A stretch of 64,000 nt of DNA from Collimonas humicola (GTDB lineage Bacteria > Pseudomonadota > Gammaproteobacteria > Burkholderiales > Burkholderiaceae_D). The notes under the pieces were generated by a model. The model was not told where the DNA came from and did no database searches. It saw only the letters and a list, made by a program, of their open reading frames with translations. The stretch lies in the NCBI RefSeq assembly GCF_018304945.1, contig NZ_JAGQEE010000003.1, forward strand, positions 434,001-498,000, written 5' to 3'. The position numbers and the translations under genes were made by a program. Positions 16,829 through 25,550 of the stretch are shown piece after piece. How positions within the stretch are numbered: position 1 is the first letter of the stretch; each line of letters starts with the position of its first letter.

Positions 16829-17863
16829 ATGACTGATTCCTTTTCCTTGTGCCTCGCCGGCGTGCTGCTGAGTGCGTCTCTTGCCGCTTCTGCCGCGCCT
16901 GTCGCCGCAACCGCCGCAACAGCCGCAGCGGCCTACGGCCAGGAACTGCAAGGCTTCGCCTATCCCCACGAAATAAAGCATTTCGCTTTTGAATCGCAAG
17001 GCGAGCATTTGCAGATGGCTTATATGGACGTGGCCGCTGCAGGCGTCGCCAACGGCCGTACCGTGGTGCTGCTGCATGGGAAGAATTTTTGCGGCGCGAC
17101 CTGGGACCAGACCATCACCGCCTTGAGTGCGGCCGGCTACCGCGTCATCGCGCCGGACCAGGTCGGCTTTTGCGCTTCCAGCAAACCCGAGCATTATCAA
17201 TACACGTTCCAACAGCTGGCCATCAACACCCATGCGCTGCTGGAACACCTGGATATCCACAAGGCGGCTGTCATCGGCCACTCCACCGGCGGCATGCTGG
17301 CCACGCGCTACGCATTGCTGTATCCAGGCCAGGTGACGCAGCTGGCGATGGTCAATCCGATCGGCCTGGAAGACTGGAAAGCGCTGGGGGTGCCGCACCG
17401 CTCGGTGGACCAGTGGTATCAGCGGGAATTGAAATTCAAGGCGGACGATCTGCGCAAGTATGAACTCAACACCTATTACGCCGGCCGCTGGAAGCCGGAG
17501 TACGAGCGCTGGGTAGACATGCTGGCCGGCCTCTACCAGGGCCCCGGCCGCAGTCTGGTGGCGTGGAACTCGGCGTTGATCTATGACATGATCTTTACCC
17601 AGCCGGTGGTCTATGAATTCAAGGATCTCAAGGTGCCTACCCTGCTGCTGATAGGCGATGCCGATACGACTGCGATCGGCAGCGATATCGCGCCGCCGGA
17701 GGTGAAGGCAAGAATCGGAAAATACAATGTGCTCGGCAAGCAGGCCGCCAAGATGATTCCGCAATCCACCCTGATCGAATTCGCCGGCCTGGGCCACGCG
17801 CCGCAAATGGAAAAGCCGGATGAATTTCACAAAGCCTTGCTGGACTGGCTGGCGAAGCAATAA
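16829..17863 (+). CDS. Secreted alpha/beta hydrolase
   Basis: A 344-residue protein with a signal peptide (LCLAGVLLSASLAASAAP). The alpha/beta hydrolase core has VVLLHGKNFCGATW with the HG oxyanion segment, VIAPDQVGFCASSKP, the nucleophile elbow GHSTGG (Ser about 152), acid Asp about 276 in LLIGDADTT and His about 324 in GLGHAPQ. It belongs with epoxide-hydrolase/esterase-type hydrolases; the cap region (QWYQRELKFKADDLRKYELNTYYAGRW) is helical. It starts 31 bases behind the AraC gene and probably shares its transcript, so it may release the substrate of the adjacent monooxygenase locus, for example from an ester, in the periplasm. That link is inferred. Confidence 0.85.
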   Translation: MTDSFSLCLAGVLLSASLAASAAPVAATAATAAAAYGQELQGFAYPHEIKHFAFESQGEHLQMAYMDVAAAGVANGRTVVLLHGKNFCGATWDQTITALSAAGYRVIAPDQVGFCASSKPEHYQYTFQQLAINTHALLEHLDIHKAAVIGHSTGGMLATRYALLYPGQVTQLAMVNPIGLEDWKALGVPHRSVDQWYQRELKFKADDLRKYELNTYYAGRWKPEYERWVDMLAGLYQGPGRSLVAWNSALIYDMIFTQPVVYEFKDLKVPTLLLIGDADTTAIGSDIAPPEVKARIGKYNVLGKQAAKMIPQSTLIEFAGLGHAPQMEKPDEFHKALLDWLAKQ

Positions 17864-17878
17864 TCAGCCAGCCCCGTG

Positions 17879-17895
17879 GCCGGAGCATATCCGGC
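17879..17895. terminator. GCCGGA-N5-TCCGGC hairpin between convergent genes
   Basis: Perfect 6-base arms around GCATA fill the 33-base gap between the convergent hydrolase and glycosidase-like genes. No T-run follows on either strand, so it could be a weak bidirectional terminator or simply a chance stem. Confidence 0.25.
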
Positions 17896-17896
17896 A

Positions 17897-20251
17897 TCAC
17901 TGGCGCCTGGTCGCCGCAGCTTGTGCGAACATGGCCTTGATCTCGACCAGTTGCGGCGCCAGCCCTGGCGTCGTGACGTAGGCTGATTGTCCCGGCAGAC
18001 GCAGACCATCCGCCAGGACACGCTGCTTAAGATCGAAATTGACGGTGATCGCGGTGCCGTCGCCGAAGCTTGAACGCTGCAGCGCCCGGTCCGGCGACAG
18101 CACCTTGAAATCAGTCATCGGCTGCGTCATCAGGCGCTGGTGCAAGGGCCGGAATACTTTGTCGTAGGCGGCGATGAACGGCAGGTCGCGCGCCAGCACC
18201 GCATCGCTCAGGTGGTACAAGGGCGGCACCATGTATAACAGCTGCTGCAGGGCGCTCGCTTCGCTCCGGCCGGAAAACTTCAGAGTGCCGTATTCCCAGT
18301 GGTGGGTAGCAACCACGCTATCGTGCAGCGCGATCTGGTAGAGCGGCAGGCGAAATTCCGGCGCCCGGACATAGCGTGCGATTTCCGCCTTCAGCGGCAC
18401 CGGCTTGAAGTACATGTCGGGTGCTTCGGGCGGCCAGTAGCCGCCGCGATAGTAGGGAGAAGCCTTGTCCTTCATGGACGGATCCATCCAGGCAAACGGC
18501 TGCGTCAGCATGCCGTGGGCAAAGGCGATCTGCGGCGCGTACTGGGAAAGCCCGCCTTCGCTGCCGGTTACCAGGCCCAGCTCTTTGGCGGCATACGACA
18601 GGCGCCGCCGACGCGCCTCGGCGTCCTGTTCCTGGCTGGTTTCACGGCCGGGCGTGTAGTCGTCATAGTCGGGGCCGGCCGCATCGACATCGAGGAAGTA
18701 ACTGTTCAGCCCGGCCGTTCGTGCCACGGCTGCCATGCGCTGCCGCGCGTAGGACTCCACTGCGCGCGCGCTGACGTACACGCCGCGTGCGGCAAAGCCG
18801 GTCACCAGTTTGCCGTCGCGGTCGCGATATCCAGCTGCCGCCAGCGTATCGCCCATCTGTGCGGTGGCCCAGGTGCTGGCCTGGTCGGAACGATGGGCGC
18901 TGCCGTAACTGTCATACACCCCGACCAGGTAGCCAGCTGCTTCAGCAGCGCGCACCGCCTCGGGATGCCACAGGGCGTCGCGCCAGTCGTCGGCGCCGAG
19001 CCAGGCGCGCGCCAGGCCGGCTTGCCGCAGGGCGTCGATAGTGTCAAGCGACAAGCCGCCGCCCCAGCGCGCGGGCGGCGCCAGCGTGCCGCCGAATGCA
19101 GCAACCAGCGCGCTGCGTGCCGACTGCGCCCAGGCGGCGTCGGCGGCCGGATCATGCTTGCCCGGCAAAGGCGCTACCGGGGTTGCCGCCAGCACTTTCT
19201 GCAAGCCTTCGTTGAGGGCGCGGATCAGCACGGTCTGCAGCCATTTCTCGACATGGCCGCCAGCGCCGGCGGCGCTCTTGAAAGCCGCATCGAAGCTGCC
19301 GCGGGTGTCGCCGTCGAAGCTCCGCCACAGTCGTCCGGCAAGATGGGCCTGGTCATCCTTGTGCTGCTGGAACAGGCGGATGAAAGCCGGCCACTGCTGA
19401 ATATCCCCGGCTTTCAAGAGACCTGCTCCCCACAGATAGATATGCGGCGCGCCCGCCAGCTTGGCGGTGTTCGGCAATGCCGCGATCTTGCCGGCCAGCG
19501 ACAGGAACTTGCCGCTCGCCTGCAACCAGCTGCGATAAGCACGGGCGCCGGCCAAAGGATCTTCAGGGCCGACCACAAAGCGCACCGTATAGGCGGCGCC
19601 CGGGGCCAGCCGCGTGAACTCGTGCGAGAAGCCGGGCAAAGTCCGGCTCTGCGCCTGGCGCATGCTGAACTGCGTGTTGAACGGGGTTTCGGCTATCCAG
19701 GTGACGGAGCGGCCGGCGCGCAATTCGGTCCAGAACGGCATGGACAGAAGTTCATTCACCTCGCCCTTGGTTTCGTAACGCTGCTGCAGCCAGGCCATCC
19801 AGCCCGGATCGTCCGACGGCACATAGCTGCCTTCGCCGAAGGGTAAGGCATAAGCCTCGATCTCCTGCGGCGCAGCCGTCTGCGGCCAGTCCAGGATGGC
19901 CGGCTGCCCGGAGGTGAGCGACAGGCGCAGCGCGCCATTGTCGATATCGGCAACCACCGTCAGGTGATGGGCAGCGGAATCGATGCGCCAGCGATGGTCA
20001 GCCTGCATGCTGACCTTGCCTGCGGGAAATGCCGCAGCAGCCAGCGGCGTCGCTGCTGCGCCATGCGGCTCAATTGATATCGCCAGCGTAGCCGGATCGA
20101 CGATGAAGCGGCCAAACGGCGCAGCCAGCGAGATCGCCTGCCGTTCGGCCGAGAGGGCAATGGATGAAGCCAGGAAAAGGCATATGGCCGCCAGCAAGCA
20201 GGGCAAGGACTGGCTATACGGCAGGCGCCGATACAACGAGGGATTTTTCAT
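17897..20251 (-). CDS. Large secreted glycoside hydrolase-like protein (DUF5696/GH101-like)
   Basis: A 784-residue protein with a signal peptide (LLAAICLFLASSIALSAE). An N-terminal beta-rich part (FGRFIVDPATLAISI, WRIDSAAHHLTVVADIDNGALRLSL, GEGSYVPSDDPGWMAWL) precedes a probable TIM-barrel with GGGLSLDTIDALRQAGLARAWLG, GYLVGVYDSYGS and YFLDVDAAGPDYDDYTP. The VYDSYGS...FLDVDAAG arrangement resembles the catalytic barrel of GH101/GH129 and DUF5696 glycosidases, where an Asp after the strand is the nucleophile. Later PLYQIALHDSVVATHHWEYG is also conserved-looking. A sugar substrate cannot be named. The ATG at 20251 lacks a good ribosome-binding site; an in-frame TTG lies nine bases before it. 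It sits 97 bases downstream of the DUF2861 gene on the same strand. Confidence 0.5.
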   Translation of the reverse strand: MKNPSLYRRLPYSQSLPCLLAAICLFLASSIALSAERQAISLAAPFGRFIVDPATLAISIEPHGAAATPLAAAAFPAGKVSMQADHRWRIDSAAHHLTVVADIDNGALRLSLTSGQPAILDWPQTAAPQEIEAYALPFGEGSYVPSDDPGWMAWLQQRYETKGEVNELLSMPFWTELRAGRSVTWIAETPFNTQFSMRQAQSRTLPGFSHEFTRLAPGAAYTVRFVVGPEDPLAGARAYRSWLQASGKFLSLAGKIAALPNTAKLAGAPHIYLWGAGLLKAGDIQQWPAFIRLFQQHKDDQAHLAGRLWRSFDGDTRGSFDAAFKSAAGAGGHVEKWLQTVLIRALNEGLQKVLAATPVAPLPGKHDPAADAAWAQSARSALVAAFGGTLAPPARWGGGLSLDTIDALRQAGLARAWLGADDWRDALWHPEAVRAAEAAGYLVGVYDSYGSAHRSDQASTWATAQMGDTLAAAGYRDRDGKLVTGFAARGVYVSARAVESYARQRMAAVARTAGLNSYFLDVDAAGPDYDDYTPGRETSQEQDAEARRRRLSYAAKELGLVTGSEGGLSQYAPQIAFAHGMLTQPFAWMDPSMKDKASPYYRGGYWPPEAPDMYFKPVPLKAEIARYVRAPEFRLPLYQIALHDSVVATHHWEYGTLKFSGRSEASALQQLLYMVPPLYHLSDAVLARDLPFIAAYDKVFRPLHQRLMTQPMTDFKVLSPDRALQRSSFGDGTAITVNFDLKQRVLADGLRLPGQSAYVTTPGLAPQLVEIKAMFAQAAATRRQ

Positions 20252-20348
20252 CAAGGTCAAATCATGTCAACTGGGGAAACCAAGTATCAATGCATTACAT
20301 TATTTGATTGTCAAAAGAATGTAAGAATACAGCGGCCATGCCGAAGAT

Positions 20349-21179
20349 TTAATTTCCTTTGCCCTGCAGCGGCCCTCCCAGCCGATGTATCGTCCGTACC
20401 GTCAGGCCGCCGCGCGCTTCGGCGCGGATCACGGAAATGTCTGTCCACAAGGATTCGGCGTCGCTTCGGTGCGGCCATTGCAGCTGCTCCGGCTTATTGG
20501 CGCGCCGCCACCACACCATGTTGAAATCCGGCCGGTGCAGCAACATCTGTTCCACCCACGGTACCGGACAGGCAGTCTCATGTTCCGGCAAGCGCAGCTT
20601 GACGACGCCGCTTTCGCGGTTGATCCAGTTGAGCGCGCTGCTGCCCTGCAGCGCCAGCGGCTGGCGCCAGGTTGCGCCGCCCGAGCTGATACTGAGCTGA
20701 TATACGCCAGGCGGCAAGGGCTCGCCCAGTTCCTTGCTTTCCAGCCTGAACTCGTCGTCGGCCTGATAGCTGGCCGGCGCTTCCGTCAGCAGCGCTTCGC
20801 CGCCGGGCATGAGCAAGGAGACGCGCAAGTCGCGGCGGCTGCTCTTGCCGCTCAGCTGGATCCGATAGATACGGTTGAGGGGGATGTCGCGCTGGACCAG
20901 CGCCAGGATCGGACTGTCCAGCCAGGACGGTACGGCAACCGGGATATCGTTGCCGCACTGGCGCGAAATCAGCGCGCCCAGGCCGGCTTTCCAGGCGGCG
21001 CGCTGGGTCTCGCTGTTGAGCCTCGGCCAGCGCGCTATCAATTGCAGCCATGCGGCTGGCGCATTGTCGCTCAGCAAAGCGTGATAGACCGGTTCCAGCA
21101 GCGTGTCCGGCAGCTCGGCGCGCGCCGCGCCGGCGCTCAGACACAGCAGCAGGCCCAGTACGGCCAGGCCTGTCCTCAT
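20349..21179 (-). CDS. DUF2861 family periplasmic protein (VxrC-like)
   Basis: A 276-residue exported protein with a signal peptide (MRTGLAVLGLLLCLSAGAARA). The mature region ELPDTLLEPVYHALLSDNAPAAWLQLIARWP, CGNDIPVAVPSWLDSPILALVQRDIPLNRIYRIQLSGKSSRRDLRVSLLMPGGE and NWINRESGVVKLRLPEHETACPVPWVEQMLL fits DUF2861, the family of the third gene of the Vibrio vxrABCDE locus as I recall it. Its ATG overlaps the stop of the response regulator gene (ATGA), and that gene overlaps the kinase gene, so the three form one translationally coupled unit. The frame is open upstream of the ATG, but that part is antisense noise within the regulator gene. The molecular role is unknown. Confidence 0.7.
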   Translation of the reverse strand: MRTGLAVLGLLLCLSAGAARAELPDTLLEPVYHALLSDNAPAAWLQLIARWPRLNSETQRAAWKAGLGALISRQCGNDIPVAVPSWLDSPILALVQRDIPLNRIYRIQLSGKSSRRDLRVSLLMPGGEALLTEAPASYQADDEFRLESKELGEPLPPGVYQLSISSGGATWRQPLALQGSSALNWINRESGVVKLRLPEHETACPVPWVEQMLLHRPDFNMVWWRRANKPEQLQWPHRSDAESLWTDISVIRAEARGGLTVRTIHRLGGPLQGKGN

Positions 21180-21838
21180 ACCGGCCTTTCCAGGCGATAA
21201 CCCACGCCGCGCACGGTTTCGATAGGAACGCCAGGAAGTTTCTGGCGCAGCTGCAAGATATGGGTATCGACCGTGCGGGTCGACGGAAAGTGCTGGTAGC
21301 CCCAGACCTGGTTGAGCAGTTCGTCGCGCGTGAAGACGCGGCCGGCCATGCGCACCAGCATTGCCAGCAGCGCGAACTCGGTGTGGGTCAAGCTGACTTC
21401 CCGCTGCTGCCACAGAACGACATGGCGCGCCGGGAACAATTGCAGGCCGCCCGATTCCAGCAGGCCTTCGCCCAGCGGCCGCAGCTGGGCCCGGATCCGC
21501 GCCAGCAATTCGACATGGGAAAACGGCTTGCTGAGGTAATCGCGGGCGCCGGCTTCCAGTCCGGCGACACGGTCGCACACGGCAATCCGCGCCGTCAGGA
21601 CAATGACCGGCAAGGCCTTCTGCGCCAGCCATTGCGGCAGGAAACGCAGGCTGTCGCCATCGGTCAGCTGACGGTCCAGGATCACCAGGTCAGCCTGGTG
21701 CCAGCGGGCGGCAACGGTAGCGGCATCGCACAGCCAGACGCAGGTGAAACCCTGTTGTTGCAGAAATTGCTGCAAACCTGCGCCCAGGGCAGGATCATCT
21801 TCGATCAGCAGCAGCGATGCGTTAGGATTATGACTCAC
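21176..21838 (-). CDS. OmpR/PhoB-type response regulator (VxrB-like)
   Basis: A 220-residue response regulator. The receiver domain has the acidic pair in LLLIEDDPALG, phospho-acceptor Asp about 55 in LVILDRQLTDGDS, Thr in VIVLTARIA and Lys in LSKPFSHVELLARIRAQLR. The C-terminal winged helix (SLTHTEFALLAMLVRMAGRVFTRDELLNQVWGYQHFPSTRTVDTHILQLRQKL, then TVRGVGYRL) is standard OmpR type. Its start overlaps the histidine kinase stop by 11 bases, and its stop overlaps the DUF2861 start. In Vibrio cholerae the homologous system affects cell-wall stress, biofilm and T6SS expression; whether the same holds here is unknown. Confidence 0.92.
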   Translation of the reverse strand: MSHNPNASLLLIEDDPALGAGLQQFLQQQGFTCVWLCDAATVAARWHQADLVILDRQLTDGDSLRFLPQWLAQKALPVIVLTARIAVCDRVAGLEAGARDYLSKPFSHVELLARIRAQLRPLGEGLLESGGLQLFPARHVVLWQQREVSLTHTEFALLAMLVRMAGRVFTRDELLNQVWGYQHFPSTRTVDTHILQLRQKLPGVPIETVRGVGYRLERPV

Positions 21839-23261
21839 ACGGCAACTCCAAAGTGAATGTGGTGGGAGGACCGTTCAGGCGGATTCTTCCCTTGAGCCGC
21901 TTCATTACGCGGTGGACGATGGCCAGGCCGAGCCCCATGCCGGGACCGGACAGGTCGCTGCGCTGCAAGCGCGCGAGCCGGTATTCTGCCAGCACGCCGC
22001 CGTCGCTCACACTCAGGCGCAGGCAGCCTTTGCTCCAGCTGGCGCAGAGACGCACCGGCGCCGCGCCGTAACGATAGGCATTGTCCAGCACGTTATCCAG
22101 GCACAGGTTGATCCAGTACAGCGGCAACGCCAGCCGCCGATCCTGCCCCATGCAGAACTGCAAGCCCTGGCGCTGCCCGGCGACCGCATCCAGCCATTCG
22201 CTCAGCAACACCCAGGTGGGCGCCTCCAGGATCCCGCGCTCGTCGTCGGCATTGAGATAATGACGGCTGGCGTTGGCCAGCTGGCGCATGCGCTGCACAC
22301 CGTCGGCAAGCCTGCCGAAGCCGGTTTGCGCACGCTCCGGCAGGGCATCGAAATCGTGGCGGAATGCTTCGACGATATTGCCCAGGTTAGCTATCGGCGT
22401 CCGCAATTCGTGGGTCAGCATCTGCAGGATGAATTGCTCGCGCTGGCGCCTCCGGCGGCGTTGCCACCACATGTTGCCCGGCGCGAAAACGATCATCGCT
22501 GCAGCCGCCATCAAGATCCAGACCTGCCATTTGTCGATCGCGGAAACGCTGTTGGCGCACATGGTTCCCAGCATCAGGTCGCAGCGCTGGCCGGCCGCCT
22601 GCAGCTGCAGGCCGGCCTGGCGCGCCAGCGGCTGCCATACCTGGGCGTCATAGCGCCGCCATACCTGATCGTGCTCCCACCACAGCACATTGCGTTGCAA
22701 CAGCCAGCGCTGGCCGCCGACCACCGCATCGAGGTTGTCGTCCGACAGGCGGCCGAGGCCGGCAAAGGCGTCGAGGCGTTCGCGCACGTGCAGATAGCGC
22801 TGCAACATGGGCGCCGCTTGCGGATGGCGGGTCAGGTAATGCCAGGCGTAGCTGCCGCCCAGCGGATGGATCGGCGCGTGGCCGGCGAACCAGCTCTCCG
22901 GCAAGGTGGCCCGGTCGCACAGCGCCTGCTCGAATTCGCGCGTTGCCGCCGGCACGCCTTCGAGCGTGCCGCTGCATTGCCGGCGAAAACGGTAGATCTG
23001 GGACAAGACCGGCAGCGCAAAGCGGCCGAAGGCGGGATACAGCGAGGCTGGCTGGATCAGGGCTGCATTGAGCTGCTGCAGCTCAAGGAGTGCCAGCTGG
23101 CCGCTAGGGGCAGCGTGTTCGAGCGATGCGGTAAAGCGATCCAGCGCTTGCTCGACGGCAGCAAGCGCAACAGGGGACAGCAGCGCGGTCAGCAGGAAGA
23201 TCGCAAGCTGCATGCGGCGCCCACTAAGGCGCATGCCGGTTCTACTGTCCCCGCTAATCAA
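21828..23261 (-). CDS. Sensor histidine kinase with DUF3404-type periplasmic domain (VxrA-like)
   Basis: A 477-residue kinase: a signal or first membrane segment (MQLAIFLLTALLSPVALA), a large periplasmic domain to about residue 240, a second membrane segment (WQVWILMAAAAMIVFAPGNMW), then the DHp domain with His about 283 in QMLTHELRTPIANL and an ATPase domain with NVLDNAYRYG and GPGMGLGLAIV. The periplasmic part (LPESWFAGHAPIHPLGGSYAWHYLTRHPQA, LSDDNLDAVVGGQRWLLQRNVLWWEHDQVWRRY) fits my recollection of the DUF3404 sensor of VxrA. The start is uncertain: a TTG at 23261 has GGAGGA directly upstream, whereas the in-frame ATGs at 23234 and 23213 have no ribosome-binding site, so I choose TTG. Confidence 0.82.
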   Translation of the reverse strand: MISGDSRTGMRLSGRRMQLAIFLLTALLSPVALAAVEQALDRFTASLEHAAPSGQLALLELQQLNAALIQPASLYPAFGRFALPVLSQIYRFRRQCSGTLEGVPAATREFEQALCDRATLPESWFAGHAPIHPLGGSYAWHYLTRHPQAAPMLQRYLHVRERLDAFAGLGRLSDDNLDAVVGGQRWLLQRNVLWWEHDQVWRRYDAQVWQPLARQAGLQLQAAGQRCDLMLGTMCANSVSAIDKWQVWILMAAAAMIVFAPGNMWWQRRRRRQREQFILQMLTHELRTPIANLGNIVEAFRHDFDALPERAQTGFGRLADGVQRMRQLANASRHYLNADDERGILEAPTWVLLSEWLDAVAGQRQGLQFCMGQDRRLALPLYWINLCLDNVLDNAYRYGAAPVRLCASWSKGCLRLSVSDGGVLAEYRLARLQRSDLSGPGMGLGLAIVHRVMKRLKGRIRLNGPPTTFTLELPCES

Positions 23262-23287
23262 ATTTCCTCCATTGCCGATAGCGCAAC

Positions 23288-25486
23288 TCAGCTATCGTTC
23301 TGCTTCGCCTTTCCCATCTGCCACAACAGGAAACTGTAGATATCCGCAGACAGCGCATAACGCTGCGTGGCGGTGCTGCCTATGCCATGGCCGGCCTGCA
23401 TGTCGAGCCGCAGCAGGACCGGCTTGCCGCTGCTGGTGGCGGCCTGCAGGCGCGCCGCGGTCTTGGCGCTGTGCCAGACATCGACCCGCGGATCGTTCAT
23501 CCCGTGCACCAGCATGACTGCGGGATAAGCGGTATTGTCCTTGATATTATGATAAGTACTCATTTCCAGCAAGGCTGGAAATTCCGCCGGATTGCGGGCG
23601 CTGCCGAATTCGGAAATATTGGTGATGCCGTTGGCGCTGTCTTCGGCGCGTACGGTGTCCATGATTCCGACGTTGAAAATAGCGGCCGCAAACAGCTCCG
23701 GCGCGCTGGTCACGGTGCGGCCGACGAAGATGCCGCCGGCGCTGGTGCCCATCACGCCCAGCGTCTTGGGCGTGGCGTAGCCTTCGGCGATCAGGTACCT
23801 AGCGCAGGCGATGCCGTCTTTCCAGGTATTCGGCTTGGTGGCCTTGAAGCCGGCCCGGTACCAGTCGTCGCCGTAGACGCCGCTGCCGCGCACATTGGCA
23901 TACGCCAGCACGCCGCCGCGCTCGATCCAGGCCATGCTGGCGGGCGAGAAGTAGGCGGTCTGCGAAAAGCCGTAAGCGGCATAGCCGTCCAGCAGGGTCG
24001 GATTGCTGCCGTCGCGCTTCAGCCCTTTTTTGTACAGCAGGGTCATCGGGATCATGGCGCCATCGTAGCCAGGCACCTTGACGTCGACCACTTCCACTTG
24101 CGGCAGACTGGGCATGGGCGGATTGACGCGCAGGCCGGGGTCGCTGGAAACCTTGCCCTTCAACAGCAGGGTGCGCGGCAATTCGGTCCAGCCGTTCAGG
24201 GTATAGAGCACATCGCTGTAGGCATGGGCCGGATCGTTCTGCAGGCTGGCCGCGCCCTTGAACGGCGCCGGGATGCTCTGGCCTTTGACATCGCCGGCGG
24301 CATAGCGGCGCAGCACGATAGCAGTGCCTTCGCGGATTTCCGCGATCAGGGCGTCACGCGTCAGCGCAAATTTTTCCAGCACGGCGTCGGCAGGCGCGGC
24401 GGCGACTTCGCGCGCCAGCTTCAGCTCGGGATGGCGCAGGTCGAGCTTGAGCACGCGGTTGCGCGGCGCCCCGGCGTGAGTCAGCAGATATAAGTCATTG
24501 CCCTTGAGGTCGACATCGGTGATCTTGTCGTCGAAGCTGGAGATTTTTTTCCACGCTACCGTCGGCTTGTTCAGATCGGCGACATCGGCGACGAACAGAT
24601 AGCCCTCGGGCAGGGTCGTGTCGGTGGTGCGCGCAATCATCCAGCGGCTGCCCGGATTGAAGATGATGGTGCCGACGTCAAGACGCGCCAGACCGAGACC
24701 GCTGGTAACGGTCGGACCGAACACCGGCTTGGCTTGCGCTTCCGCATCGCCGACTTTCAGCCACATGACCTTGCTGTCGAGGTAGGTTTCGGAATCGGCA
24801 TCGCCCGGCTTCAGCGCCTTGAGCTGGTTGTAGGTGAACGACTTGCTGTCCGGCAGCCAGCCGATCAAGGCTTCGTGCACGCGCGGAATCGGCTCGCCCA
24901 CTGTTTTCCCGCTCTGCACGTCGAGGATGTACAGCGAAGCGTCTTCCGAACCGCCGGCGGACACGCCGTAGGCGACATGCTTGCCGTCCCAGGCCGGCAC
25001 GAAGTAGTTGATCGCATGCGGCACGCCCGTGCGCCGGGCTTCCAGTTCAGGATCGACCAGCACCCGTTCCGCGCCCTGCAGGCCGTCGCGCGTCATCAGC
25101 TTGAACTGCTTTTCGCCGCGGCCGCGCTTCAGGTAGTAGATGTGATCGCCGGCCATGCGCGTCACCGAGCGGATGTCGTCGCCGGTGGCGGCCGAAATCT
25201 CGGCGATGCGCTGTTCCATCAGGCTGCGCAGCCCGATGCGGTCGAGTTCCTTGCGGGCGCTGTCGCCCTGCTCTTTCAGCCAGGACTGGACCTTGGGATC
25301 TTTGACATTTTCGAAATAGCGGTAAGGATCTTTTACCGTGACGCCATGCAAGACGTCGCTGACGTCCTGCACCGGCGCGGCCGTGACGGCGTGCGCGGCG
25401 CCGGGAGCGGCCAGGGTTGCGGCAGCCATCAGCAGCGCAGTCGCTGACAGCAAGGGAAATTTGAAGGAATGCTTAATCAATGGCAT
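23288..25486 (-). CDS. Exported prolyl oligopeptidase-family serine peptidase (S9A)
   Basis: A 732-residue enzyme with a signal peptide (FPLLSATALLMAAATLAAPGAAHA). The S9A propeller starts at VLHGVTVKDPYRYFENVKDPKVQSWLKEQ. The C-terminal hydrolase domain has the nucleophile GTSAGG (Ser about 582), acid Asp about 667 in HGMNDPRVDVW and His about 700 in QAGHGIG. The oxyanion-side segment LLDGYAAYGFS and the ANVRGSGVYGDDWYRAG segment are as in prolyl endopeptidases. It probably cuts short proline-containing peptides in the periplasm. The stop is 26 bases before the VxrA-like kinase start, so read-through into the Vxr-like genes is possible. It is not a close duplicate of the second S9A gene upstream. 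Confidence 0.9.
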   Translation of the reverse strand: MPLIKHSFKFPLLSATALLMAAATLAAPGAAHAVTAAPVQDVSDVLHGVTVKDPYRYFENVKDPKVQSWLKEQGDSARKELDRIGLRSLMEQRIAEISAATGDDIRSVTRMAGDHIYYLKRGRGEKQFKLMTRDGLQGAERVLVDPELEARRTGVPHAINYFVPAWDGKHVAYGVSAGGSEDASLYILDVQSGKTVGEPIPRVHEALIGWLPDSKSFTYNQLKALKPGDADSETYLDSKVMWLKVGDAEAQAKPVFGPTVTSGLGLARLDVGTIIFNPGSRWMIARTTDTTLPEGYLFVADVADLNKPTVAWKKISSFDDKITDVDLKGNDLYLLTHAGAPRNRVLKLDLRHPELKLAREVAAAPADAVLEKFALTRDALIAEIREGTAIVLRRYAAGDVKGQSIPAPFKGAASLQNDPAHAYSDVLYTLNGWTELPRTLLLKGKVSSDPGLRVNPPMPSLPQVEVVDVKVPGYDGAMIPMTLLYKKGLKRDGSNPTLLDGYAAYGFSQTAYFSPASMAWIERGGVLAYANVRGSGVYGDDWYRAGFKATKPNTWKDGIACARYLIAEGYATPKTLGVMGTSAGGIFVGRTVTSAPELFAAAIFNVGIMDTVRAEDSANGITNISEFGSARNPAEFPALLEMSTYHNIKDNTAYPAVMLVHGMNDPRVDVWHSAKTAARLQAATSSGKPVLLRLDMQAGHGIGSTATQRYALSADIYSFLLWQMGKAKQNDS

Positions 25487-25550
25487 GGAAAATCCTGCGT
25501 GAGTTAATCAAAACAACGTCAAAGTAGAGCTTCTTCTTGTAAAAAAATGC

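Noticed and set aside
20349-21632. The DUF2861 frame extended upstream to a 427-codon protein.
   Set aside because: The extra N-terminal part lies inside the response regulator gene and is Pro/Arg/Gly-rich noise; the ATG at 21179 gives a proper signal peptide and an ATGA overlap.
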